The notes below the pieces were generated by a model. The model had not been told where the DNA came from and made no database searches. It was given only the letters and a program-made list of their open reading frames with translations. Both the position numbers and the translations under genes were made by a program. Of a stretch of DNA of 28,959 nucleotides, positions 14,679 to 22,046 are shown piece after piece (position 1 is the stretch's first letter; the number at the start of each line of letters is the position of its first letter). The DNA is from Bacillota bacterium (GTDB lineage Bacteria > Bacillota > Clostridia > Oscillospirales > Ethanoligenentaceae), in NCBI GenBank assembly GCA_023391835.1, contig JAEWAE010000059.1:1-28959 (forward strand). Direction: 5' to 3'.

Positions 14679-16124
14679 ATGATGGATGACTTCGAAGTGG
14701 TCGTCGGGCTGGAAGTGCATGCCGAGCTGTCGACCAAGACCAAAATATACTGCGGGTGCCGTAATGCGTTCGGTGCCGAAGTGAACACCGAGTGCTGCCC
14801 CATCTGCACCGGCATGCCTGGCACGCTGCCCACGCTCAATAAAAAGGTCGTGGAATACGCCGTGCGCATGGGCTGCGCGCTCCACTGCGACATCAACCGC
14901 GTCTCGAAGCAGGACCGTAAAAACTATTTTTACCCCGACCTGCCCAAGGCCTACCAGATTTCGCAGTTCGACGTGCCGCTGTGCGAGCACGGCTATGTGG
15001 ATATCCTGTCGGGCGGCAAGCAGAAGCGCATCGGCGTGACCCGCATCCATATCGAGGAGGATGCCGGCAAGCTGCTGCACGGCGAGAGTTTTTCCGGTTC
15101 GCTGGTGGATTTTAACCGCTGCGGCGTGCCGCTGATCGAGATCGTTTCCGAGCCCGACCTGCGCGGCGCCGACGAGGCCAAGGCGTATCTCGAGACCATA
15201 AAATCCATTCTCGAGTGCCTGGATATTTCCGACTGCAAAATGCAGGAAGGTTCCATCCGCTGCGACGTCAACGTGTCGGTGCGCCGCAAGGGCAGCGACA
15301 AGTTCGGCACCCGGTGCGAGATGAAAAACGTCAACTCCTTCAACGGGGTCTACCACGCCGTGGTCTATGAGGCCAAGCGGCAGGTGGAGCTGCTGGAAAG
15401 CGGCGGCTTTGTGGAGCAGGAGACCCGCCGCTGGGACGATGGCAAGGGCATGAGCTTCCTGATGCGTTCCAAAGAGGACGCGCAGGATTACCGCTATTTT
15501 CCGGAACCGGATCTGCGCCCCATTGTGCTCGACGCCGACTGGATCGAGCAGGTCCGCAATTCCACCCCCGAGCTGCCCAACCACCGGCAGGTGCGGTATA
15601 TGAAAGATTACGGCCTGCCCGAGGATGACGCCGGCCTGATCGCCGGTACGTCCGAAAAAGCAGCGTTTTTCGACGCGTGCGTGGCGCTGGGCGCCGGCAG
15701 TGCCAAGGCGGCCTCCAATTGGTTGTCGGGCGACGTGACCCGGCTGCTCGTCGAGCGCGGTGAGAGCCTCGAGAGCTGCGCCCTGACGCCGGAAAAACTC
15801 ATGGCCATGATCGCCCTCATTGAAAAAGGCACCATTTCCAACACCGCCGGCAAGACCGTGCTGGAAGAAATCTTCGCCCACGGCGGCGAGCCGGAAGCGA
15901 TCGTGAAGGAAAAGGGACTGGCCCAGGTCAGTGACACCTCCGCTCTGGAAAAAATCGTGGCGGATGTGATTGCGAAAAACCCGAAGTCGGTGGCCGACTA
16001 TAAGAAGGGCAAGTCGAACGCGGCCGGATTCCTGGTGGGCCAGTGCATGCGGGTTTCCCGCGGCAAGGCCAACCCCCAGGTGCTGCGGGATATGATCCTG
16101 CACGCCCTCGACACCGCCGAGTGA
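14679..16124 (+). CDS. gatB: Asp-tRNA(Asn)/Glu-tRNA(Gln) amidotransferase subunit B
   Basis: GatB (481 aa) holds the tRNA and carries out the kinase/transamidase step. EVVVGLEVHAELSTKTKIYC opens the cradle domain. The Cys motif CGCR...CCPIC binds zinc, and HIEEDAGKLLH, VDFNRCGVPLIEIVSEPD and MKNVNSF are diagnostic. A YqeY-like tail ends in GFLVGQCMR. The start is one of two consecutive ATGs (14679 or 14682) after GGAAGGCGGGG. The gene begins 19 nt after the gatA stop. It ends before a bulged AT-rich hairpin (16135-16159). Confidence 0.98.
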   Translation: MMDDFEVVVGLEVHAELSTKTKIYCGCRNAFGAEVNTECCPICTGMPGTLPTLNKKVVEYAVRMGCALHCDINRVSKQDRKNYFYPDLPKAYQISQFDVPLCEHGYVDILSGGKQKRIGVTRIHIEEDAGKLLHGESFSGSLVDFNRCGVPLIEIVSEPDLRGADEAKAYLETIKSILECLDISDCKMQEGSIRCDVNVSVRRKGSDKFGTRCEMKNVNSFNGVYHAVVYEAKRQVELLESGGFVEQETRRWDDGKGMSFLMRSKEDAQDYRYFPEPDLRPIVLDADWIEQVRNSTPELPNHRQVRYMKDYGLPEDDAGLIAGTSEKAAFFDACVALGAGSAKAASNWLSGDVTRLLVERGESLESCALTPEKLMAMIALIEKGTISNTAGKTVLEEIFAHGGEPEAIVKEKGLAQVSDTSALEKIVADVIAKNPKSVADYKKGKSNAAGFLVGQCMRVSRGKANPQVLRDMILHALDTAE

Positions 16125-16134
16125 CCGGGGTGCG

Positions 16135-16159
16135 GCAAAACGAATTTTAATTCTTTTGC
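16135..16159 (+). terminator. Bulged hairpin after gatB, possible weak terminator
   Basis: GCAAAACGAATT (16135-16146) pairs with AATTCTTTTGC (16149-16159) with one bulged C and a 2-nt loop. The T-run is inside the 3' arm instead of after it, so termination may be weak. The same 3' arm can alternatively pair with GCAAAAG at 16242-16248, on the far side of the minisatellite. Confidence 0.35.
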
Positions 16160-16164
16160 GGCAT

Positions 16165-16239
16165 CCGCAGATGCCACATCCGCAGATGCCACATCCGCAG
16201 ATGCCACATTCGCAGATGCCACATTCGCAGATGCCACAT
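16165..16239 (+). repeat. 15-bp tandem repeat (minisatellite), five units
   Basis: Five consecutive 15-bp units start at 16165, 16180, 16195, 16210 and 16225. The first three read CCGCAGATGCCACAT; the last two differ only in the first base (T for C). The array is bracketed by an inverted repeat, CTTTTGCG (16153-16160) and CGCAAAAG (16241-16248). Being a multiple of three, it can be read as a Met-Pro-His-(Pro/Ser)-Gln repeat in frame with the downstream gene, but the downstream gene has its own start and ribosome binding site. Confidence 0.95.
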
Positions 16240-16272
16240 TCGCAAAAGTGCACGTATACGATAGGGGGCGCC

Positions 16273-16629
16273 ATGCTCGAAGAAGACTGGATCATGCGGC
16301 AGATCAACGATATGGTGCAGTTCCTGGCCGGCACCATACTCCGCAAAAGTACGACCCGGTATGAGCCGGGGCAGGTGGAAACGGCCGACGACCGGCTCCA
16401 CGCGCGGCTCACCGACCTGCTCGACGAGGGCCGGGTCGACGAGGCCGACCGGCTGCTGCGGGCACAGGCCGACCCCCATGACCCACGGTATCTGGAACTG
16501 GTCGTCGATTTTTACGACCGGCTCAACCATATGTCGGATACGGCGCTTGAGGCTGCGGGCTACGAGCGCGACACGGCCGAGGAGGGTCTGCGGCAGGCCG
16601 CGCGCGACAGCGGTATTCCGTTTTTATAG
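16273..16629 (+). CDS. DUF6483-like small helical protein
   Basis: This 118-aa, highly charged, probably all-helical soluble protein opens with MLEEDWIMRQINDMVQFLA, a pattern I associate with the uncharacterised DUF6483 family of Firmicutes. A tetratricopeptide-like middle (RLTDLLDEGRVDEADRLLRAQ) follows. There are no catalytic motifs or membrane segments. ATG 16273 follows AGGGGG closely (4-5 nt). An in-frame TTG at 16156 would add about 39 residues made of the MPH(P/S)Q repeat; I regard that extension as unlikely but not excluded. It is upstream of the nicotinamidase gene by 85 nt. No function is assigned. Confidence 0.72.
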   Translation: MLEEDWIMRQINDMVQFLAGTILRKSTTRYEPGQVETADDRLHARLTDLLDEGRVDEADRLLRAQADPHDPRYLELVVDFYDRLNHMSDTALEAAGYERDTAEEGLRQAARDSGIPFL

Positions 16630-16714
16630 ACCGCAATGCGATAGGGTTGCCATGCGATAAGTCGCCGTGCAGCAGCCGTGCGGCACGGCCGGATGGGAAA
16701 GGCGGGTGTATGGT

Positions 16715-17359
16715 ATGGAGGAAATGATCCGGGCGCTGCGGGAATGGAATGCCCGCGTCGCCCAGCTCAAGCCCCTGGATGCGGATACGCTGGAGCCCGG
16801 GCACACGCTGCTGGTCGTCATCGACATGGTCAACGGCTTTGCGCGGGAAGGCGCATTGGCAAGTTCCCAGGTGGCCGGCATTATTCCGTCGGTCGCCGGG
16901 CTGGCCGGGCGGTGTGCGCGGCTTGGCATCCCGTGGCTTTCACTTTCCGACTGCCACACCGCCCACTCGGGGGAATTCGCCGCTTTTCCGCCCCACTGCC
17001 TGGAGGGCACGCGGGAGGCCGAGCTGGTGGATGAGCTCAAAGCGGTGCCCGGTTTCACCATGGTCACCAAAAACTCCACCAACGGATTTTTGGAAGAAGG
17101 CTTCCTGCGCTGGCTGGGCACCCACCCGGCGGTGAATACCTTCGTGGTGGCGGGCGACTGCACCGACATCTGCATCCAGCAATTCGCCCAGACCCTCAAA
17201 TGTCACTTCAACCGTCTGGATATGCCCTCCCGGGTGATAGTCCCGGCGGACGCGGTGGCCACCTATGACGCGCCCGGCCACAGCGCGGCGCTGTGCCATG
17301 TGGCGGCGCTCAACAGCCTGATGCTGGGCGGTGTCGAGGTGGTTTCGGCCGTGGAATGA
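16715..17359 (+). CDS. pncA: Isochorismatase-family cysteine hydrolase, probable nicotinamidase
   Basis: This 214-aa protein carries the family triad: Asp in LLVVIDMVNGF, Lys in MVTKNSTNGF and the nucleophilic Cys in VAGDCTDICIQQF. A metal site of nicotinamidase type is suggested by SDCH and FPPHCLEGTREAEL (Asp-x-His and a second His). Nicotinamidase deamidates nicotinamide to nicotinate. The next gene is nicotinate phosphoribosyltransferase, which uses that product, so the pair forms an NAD salvage route. ATG 16715 was selected, with AAAGGCGGG upstream; the preceding in-frame ATG at 16667 adds unrelated residues. Other isochorismatase-like amidases cannot be fully excluded. Confidence 0.82.
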   Translation: MEEMIRALREWNARVAQLKPLDADTLEPGHTLLVVIDMVNGFAREGALASSQVAGIIPSVAGLAGRCARLGIPWLSLSDCHTAHSGEFAAFPPHCLEGTREAELVDELKAVPGFTMVTKNSTNGFLEEGFLRWLGTHPAVNTFVVAGDCTDICIQQFAQTLKCHFNRLDMPSRVIVPADAVATYDAPGHSAALCHVAALNSLMLGGVEVVSAVE

Positions 17360-17368
17360 CGCCCCGCC

Positions 17369-17531
17369 CGCTTTTGGACCGCCGGGGGTCGAAAAGCGTG
17401 GTTTCGTGGGTGATGCAAATGAGGCTCCGCCTGTTTTGCGTCACCCCATTCCTATATTCTGCGCGGATTCCGCACGGTTTCGGCGTGGCCCGACGGTGTG
17501 CGGCGCCGCATCGGCAAGGAATTCCGATGCG
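17369..17531 (+). promoter_or_regulatory. Structured pncA-pncB intergenic region with three inverted repeats
   Basis: Three inverted repeats occupy the gap. 17369-17398: CGCTTTTGGACC / GGTCGAAAAGCG, one mismatch. 17408-17446: GGGTGATGCAAA / TTTGCGTCACCC, one T-G wobble, with an inner AGGC/GCCT. 17507-17531: CGCATCGG / CCGATGCG. A TATATT box at 17453-17458 lacks a good -35. None has a terminal T-run. It does not match a riboswitch or NiaR operator that I know. Confidence 0.45.
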
Positions 17532-17562
17532 TATGAGGTTTCGTATAAAGGGAGAAACGATT

Positions 17563-19008
17563 ATGAGCAGGCTTGTGGACGGCAATCTTTCCATGCTGAC
17601 GGATTATTATGAGCTGACGATGGGCAACGGATATATGTGCAGCGACATCCGGGATAAAATCGCCTATTTCGATATGTTTTTTCGGCGGGTGCCGGATAAC
17701 GGGGGCTTCGCCATTATGGCGGGCGTCGAGCAGGTCATCGACTATATCAAGAATCTCCGCTTCGGGCCCGACGACATCGAGTTTCTGCGGAGCAAGGGCA
17801 TCTTTTCCCAAGCGTTTCTCGACTACCTGGCCAATTTCCATTTTGCATGCGACGTATGGGCCGTGCCGGAAGGCACACCCGTTTTTCCGCAGGAGCCGAT
17901 CCTCACCGTGCGCGGCCCGGCCATGCAGGCCCAATTGGTGGAAACGATGATCCTGCTGACCGTCAACCACCAGAGCCTTATCGCCACCAAGGCCAACCGC
18001 ATCGTGCGCGCGGCCGCGGGTCGGCCGGTGATGGAATTCGGCTCCCGCCGGGCCCAGGGCGGCGACGGGGCCATTTACGGCGCACGGGCCGCGGTGATCG
18101 GCGGCTGCGTGGGCACGGCCTGCACCATTGCCGACCGGGAATTCCACATTCCGGCCATGGGCACCATGGCCCACAGCTGGATTCAGATGTTCGACAGCGA
18201 GCTGGAAGCTTTCCGCACCTACGCCCGGCTCTATCCGAAAAATTGCGTGCTGCTGGCCGACACCTACAACGTGCTCAAATCCGGCGTACCCAACGCCATC
18301 CGGGTCTTCCGTGAGGAACTGCTGCCCCGGGGCTACCGTCCCGGCGGGGTGCGCATCGACTCGGGCGACATCACCTATCTCACCAAGCAGGTGCGCCGTA
18401 TGCTCGACGACGCGGGCTTCCCCGACTGCGGCATCGTCATTTCCAATTCCCTCGACGAGACCATCATCCGCGACATTCTCGCCCAGGGGGCGCAGATCAA
18501 CTCCTTCGGCGTGGGCGAGCGGCTCATCACCTCAAGCTCCGAGCCGGTGTTCGGCGGGGTCTATAAACTGGCCGCCGTGGAAGAAAACGGCCGTATCGCC
18601 CCCAAAATCAAGGTCAGCGAAAATGTTGAAAAAATTACAAATCCCGGTTTCAAAAAGGTCTGGCGGCTCTTTGACCGCACCAGCGGCAAAGCCATGGCCG
18701 ACGTCATCACCCTCCACGACGAAGTCATCGACGACTCGAAGCCCTACGAAATTTTCGACCCCGACCATATCTGGAAACGCAAGGTGCTCACGGACTTTAT
18801 GGCGCGGGAACTGATGGTGCCCATCTTCCAGGGCGGGGCGAGCGTTTACGACAGCCCGGATGTGCCGCAGATTGCGGCCTACTGCAAAACCCAGACGGCC
18901 ACCCTGTGGGACGAGGTGCTGCGCTTTGAGAACCCCCACCACTATTACGTCGATCTTTCCCAGCGGCTGTGGAATTTAAAGACCGGCATGCTGCGGGAAT
19001 TGGCCTGA
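17563..19008 (+). CDS. pncB: Nicotinate phosphoribosyltransferase
   Basis: PncB (481 aa) makes nicotinate mononucleotide from nicotinate and PRPP. Recognisable elements are LTDYYELTMGNGY (about residues 12-24), FDMFFRRVPDNGGFAIMAG, VMEFGSRRAQGGDGA (the substrate loop), TMAHSWIQMF, GGVRIDSGDITYL and the phosphate-binding INSFGVGERLITS. Length fits the clostridial enzyme. The start was chosen for AAAGGGAG (17548-17554); a long upstream in-frame extension overlapping pncA has no family similarity. It is separated from pncA by about 200 bp of structured DNA, so it may have its own control. Confidence 0.96.
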   Translation: MSRLVDGNLSMLTDYYELTMGNGYMCSDIRDKIAYFDMFFRRVPDNGGFAIMAGVEQVIDYIKNLRFGPDDIEFLRSKGIFSQAFLDYLANFHFACDVWAVPEGTPVFPQEPILTVRGPAMQAQLVETMILLTVNHQSLIATKANRIVRAAAGRPVMEFGSRRAQGGDGAIYGARAAVIGGCVGTACTIADREFHIPAMGTMAHSWIQMFDSELEAFRTYARLYPKNCVLLADTYNVLKSGVPNAIRVFREELLPRGYRPGGVRIDSGDITYLTKQVRRMLDDAGFPDCGIVISNSLDETIIRDILAQGAQINSFGVGERLITSSSEPVFGGVYKLAAVEENGRIAPKIKVSENVEKITNPGFKKVWRLFDRTSGKAMADVITLHDEVIDDSKPYEIFDPDHIWKRKVLTDFMARELMVPIFQGGASVYDSPDVPQIAAYCKTQTATLWDEVLRFENPHHYYVDLSQRLWNLKTGMLRELA

Positions 19009-19032
19009 CGCCGTCCTGCCGCCCTATTATGA

Positions 19033-19067
19033 GAAGCGGGGTGCCCGGATTCCGGGTGCCCCGCTTC
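19033..19067. terminator. 16-bp hairpin between convergent pncB and tex
   Basis: GAAGCGGGGTGCCCGG (19033-19048) pairs with 19052-19067 through a 3-nt loop, with two G-T wobbles. It is very stable but lacks a U-run on either side, so it may act as a barrier or processing end more than a classic intrinsic terminator. The rest of 19009-19183 shows nothing else that I can identify. Confidence 0.5.
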
Positions 19068-19183
19068 TGCGCGTGCTGCGGCATTTGCAGAAAGACGAAA
19101 ACGTTCCGCGCGATACCTTGCCTTTCGGACAAAGGCAGGCAGACGAAATACGGCTTCTTCCGGGTTTTAATTACATTACGGGA

Positions 19184-21343
19184 TCAGTCGGCGGGGGAGC
19201 CGCTCCGCATGGTCAGGGCGATGCGTTTTTTGTCGGGGTCCACTTCCAGCACCCGCACGGTGACGATGTCCCCCACGTGCACGACTTCCGACGGGCGGCG
19301 CACAAACCGGTCGCTCAGCTGTGACACGTGCACCAGCCCGTCCTGATGCACGCCGATATCCACAAAGGCGCCGAAATCCACCACGTTGCGCACCGTGCCC
19401 TTGAGCTCCATGCCGGGCTTCAGGTCGGCCATTTCCAGTATGTCGGTGCGCAGCAGCGGTGCCGGCAGCTCGTCACGCGGGTCGCGGCCGGGCCGCAGCA
19501 GTTCCTCCACCATATCGTGCAGCGTGGGCAGGCCCACGGCAAGCGCGCCGGCCAGGGCCGATTCCCCGGCCGTATGCACCCGTTCCCGCAGCCCGGTGAG
19601 CCGCCCGCCCGCCGCGTCGGCGGGCGTGAAGCCGCAGGCGGTCAGCAGCTTGCGGGCCGCCGCATAGGATTCGGGGTGGACTCCCGTGCGGTCGAGCACG
19701 TTTTCTCCGTCCGGAATGCGCAGAAATCCCGCACACTGCTCGAAAGCCTTCGGCCCCAGCCGCGGCACACCCAGCAGCTCCCAGCGGGTGCGGAAGGGCC
19801 CGTTTGCCTCCCGCACCGTCACGATGGCTTTGGCTACCCCGGAGCCGATGCCCGCCACATGGCTGAGCAGCGAGGCCGAGGCAGTGTTCAGATCGACACC
19901 CACCGAGTTGACGCAGCTTTCCACCACGCCGCTCAGGGTCTCATCCAGCGCCGCTTCGGGCAGGTCGTGCTGATACTGCCCCACGCCGATGGCTTTCGGG
20001 TCTATTTTCACAAGTTCCGCCAAGGGGTCCTGCAGCCGCCGGGCGATGGAAACGGCGCTGCGCAGCGACACGTCGAAATCCGGAAACTCCTCTGCCCCCA
20101 GCTTCGACGCCGAATAGACCGACGCGCCGGCCTCGCTTACCACCATGTAGGAAATGGGGCGGCCGAGCTCCTTTAGCAGCCCGGCGGCGAAAATTTCCGT
20201 CTCGCGGGAAGCGGTGCCGTTGCCGATGGCGACCACCTCCACACCGTAGCGCGTGATGAGCCGGCGGCAAACGGCCTTGGCCTCTTCCAGCTTCGGGTGC
20301 GGCGGAGTGGGGTAGATGACCGCTGTTTCCAGCACCCGGCCGGTGGGGTCCACCACCGCCGTCTTGCAGCCGGTGCGATAGGCAGGGTCCAGCCCCAGCA
20401 CGGTCTTGCCCCGCACGGGCGGCTGCAGCAGCAGCTGGCGCAGGTTGGCGCCAAAGACCGTCAGAGCGTCCCGCTGGGCGCGGTCGGTGAGCTCGCCGCG
20501 TATTTCCCGTTCCAGCGAAGGGGCCAGCAGCCGCTGCCACGCGTTCGCTATGGTGCGCTCCATCAGTTCCCCCGTGTACCCGCCGGAACGGACGCATGCC
20601 TCTCGCAGCGTGGCAAGCGGCCCCTCTGGCGGCAGCTCCAGCGTGATTTTGAGGTATCCCTCCCGCTCGCCCCGGTCGGCCGCCAATATGCGGTGGCCGG
20701 GGATGCGGGCGGCCGGCTCCCGATAGTCGTAATACATGCGGTAGACCGAGTCTTCCTCTTTGGCGGCCCGGCAGCGGAACACCGCCGCCCGGCGGTACGC
20801 CTGCCGCAGCTGGCCCCGCAGCGCCGCGTCGTCGGAAATACCCTCGGCAAGGATATCCAGCGCGCCCTGGATGGCGTCCTCGGGTGCGGCGGGCCGGTTT
20901 TCCCCGCCGCAGCAGGCGCGGGCGGCGGTTTCAATCTCTCCGCGCGTGCTTTTCTGCCGCCGAATGAGGGCTGCCAGCGGCTCGAGCCCCTGCGAGCGGG
21001 CGACACCCGCACGGGTGCGCCGCTTGGGGCGGTAGGGGCGGTAAAGATCCTCCAGACCCGTCAGAGTCTCGGCCCGGTCGAGCGAACGGGCCAGCTCGTC
21101 GGTCAGCTTGCCCTGGGCGCGGATGCTCTCGGCGATCTCCTGCCGGCGGGCGTCCAGCCCGCGCAGGTATTTGAGCCGCTCGGCCAGCTGCCGCAGCAGC
21201 TGATCGTCCATGGAGCCGGTGAGCTCCTTGCGGTAGCGGGCGATGAAGGGGATGGTGTTGCCGGCGTCAACGAGCTGCACCACGTTTTTCACGCGGGCGG
21301 GCTCCTGATGAAATTCGCCGGCCAGTATGACGATCGGATCCAT
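19184..21343 (-). CDS. tex: Tex-family RNA-binding transcriptional accessory protein
   Basis: Tex (719 aa) is a cytoplasmic nucleic-acid-binding protein resembling eukaryotic Spt6. Domains in order: N-terminal helix-turn-helix-like region with TIPFIARYRKELTGSMD (about residues 29-45), YRPYRPKRRTRA, a YqgF-like RNase H fold (KTVLGLDPAYRTGCKTAVVD), helix-hairpin-helix pair (LLSHVAGIGSGVAKAIV) and a C-terminal S1 domain (about 640-712, GTVRNVVDFGAFVDIGVHQDGLVHVSQL). The ATG is preceded by GGAGGT at 6-nt spacing. It is monocistronic and divergent from the Lrp gene. Confidence 0.96.
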   Translation of the reverse strand: MDPIVILAGEFHQEPARVKNVVQLVDAGNTIPFIARYRKELTGSMDDQLLRQLAERLKYLRGLDARRQEIAESIRAQGKLTDELARSLDRAETLTGLEDLYRPYRPKRRTRAGVARSQGLEPLAALIRRQKSTRGEIETAARACCGGENRPAAPEDAIQGALDILAEGISDDAALRGQLRQAYRRAAVFRCRAAKEEDSVYRMYYDYREPAARIPGHRILAADRGEREGYLKITLELPPEGPLATLREACVRSGGYTGELMERTIANAWQRLLAPSLEREIRGELTDRAQRDALTVFGANLRQLLLQPPVRGKTVLGLDPAYRTGCKTAVVDPTGRVLETAVIYPTPPHPKLEEAKAVCRRLITRYGVEVVAIGNGTASRETEIFAAGLLKELGRPISYMVVSEAGASVYSASKLGAEEFPDFDVSLRSAVSIARRLQDPLAELVKIDPKAIGVGQYQHDLPEAALDETLSGVVESCVNSVGVDLNTASASLLSHVAGIGSGVAKAIVTVREANGPFRTRWELLGVPRLGPKAFEQCAGFLRIPDGENVLDRTGVHPESYAAARKLLTACGFTPADAAGGRLTGLRERVHTAGESALAGALAVGLPTLHDMVEELLRPGRDPRDELPAPLLRTDILEMADLKPGMELKGTVRNVVDFGAFVDIGVHQDGLVHVSQLSDRFVRRPSEVVHVGDIVTVRVLEVDPDKKRIALTMRSGSPAD

Positions 21344-21377
21344 GACAGACCTCCGGAAGTTTTTTCAGGCAGCCACC

Positions 21378-21383
21378 ATTATA
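21378..21383 (-). promoter_or_regulatory. Extended -10 promoter of tex
   Basis: On the minus strand the sequence TGCTATAAT gives a perfect TATAAT preceded by the extended TGn motif. The -35 region (TGGGCG) is poor. The leader would be about 28 nt. Confidence 0.5.
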
Positions 21384-21427
21384 GCATAAACAGGAGCTGC
21401 CGCCCAGCCGGGACGGGGGAAATTCCG

Positions 21428-21478
21428 CCGCGTTATGGCCGCGTTATGTTTGAAATCCGGCGATGGTTCGTGTATACT
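21428..21478 (+). promoter_or_regulatory. Sigma-A promoter of the Lrp operon with an upstream direct repeat
   Basis: TTGAAA (21450-21455), 17 bp, TATACT (21473-21478). Immediately upstream two copies of CCGCGTTATG (21428-21437 and 21439-21448) lie with an 11-bp period, about one helical turn. This is a plausible site for an activator or for the Lrp-type regulator itself. Confidence 0.68.
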
Positions 21479-21560
21479 ATTACATATATGCACCCGGAAA
21501 CGAGCGGAAATTCATCCGCGCGCGGGCGAAAATCCGTCAACTGAAAGGAGCACCTGATCA

Positions 21561-22046
21561 ATGACCGATCCGATTTTGACCCTGCTGGAAAATGACGCCA
21601 AACTTAACCCGGCTCAGCTGGCCGCCCTCACGGGCCGCAGCGAGGAGGAAGTCCGGCAGGCCATCGCCCGCTATGAGAAGGCCGGCATCATCAAGGGCTA
21701 TAAGGCCCTTGTGGATTGGGACAAGGCCGGACGGGAAACGATCACCGCCATGATCGAGGTGCGCGTGACCCCGCAGCAGGATTTCGGCTTCGAGCAGCTG
21801 GGCGAGCGTATTATGCAGTTCGACGAGGTGAGCACCGTCTATCTGATGTCGGGCGGCTTCGACCTGCTGGTGATGGTCGAGGGGGCCTCCTTCAAACAGG
21901 TGGCCATGTTTGTCGCCGAGCGCCTGTCGCCCATTGACAATGTGCTTTCCACCTCCACTCATTTCGTGCTGCGCCGGTATAAGGAGCGCGGCGTGATGTT
22001 CGGCAGCGAGCGGCCGGACGAGAGGGGGAAAATTTCACTGTGCTGA
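21561..22046 (+). CDS. Lrp/AsnC-family transcriptional regulator
   Basis: This 161-aa protein has an N-terminal winged helix-turn-helix (about residues 5-48, LAALTGRSEEEVRQAI then YEKAGIIKGYKALVD). An AsnC/RAM ligand-binding domain follows (about 60-140; EVRVTPQ, VSTVYLMSGGFDLLVMVEG). Lrp-type proteins sense amino acids and usually control amino-acid metabolism; here the next gene is an aminotransferase, overlapping by 7 nt, so it likely regulates its own operon. AAAGGAG (21544-21550) lies 10 nt before the ATG. The HTH is slightly shortened relative to classic Lrp, as in the related regulators often paired with aminotransferases in Firmicutes. Confidence 0.92.
   Translation: MTDPILTLLENDAKLNPAQLAALTGRSEEEVRQAIARYEKAGIIKGYKALVDWDKAGRETITAMIEVRVTPQQDFGFEQLGERIMQFDEVSTVYLMSGGFDLLVMVEGASFKQVAMFVAERLSPIDNVLSTSTHFVLRRYKERGVMFGSERPDERGKISLC

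Noticed and set aside
16165..16239. CRISPR array
   Set aside because: Units are contiguous 15-mers without spacers, and no cas genes are near.
16156..16272. N-terminal extension of the DUF6483-like protein containing Met-Pro-His-(Pro/Ser)-Gln repeats
   Set aside because: It would need a TTG start without a ribosome binding site inside a hairpin; the ATG at 16273 has AGGGGG and starts at the conserved N-terminus. Kept as a possibility in the findings.
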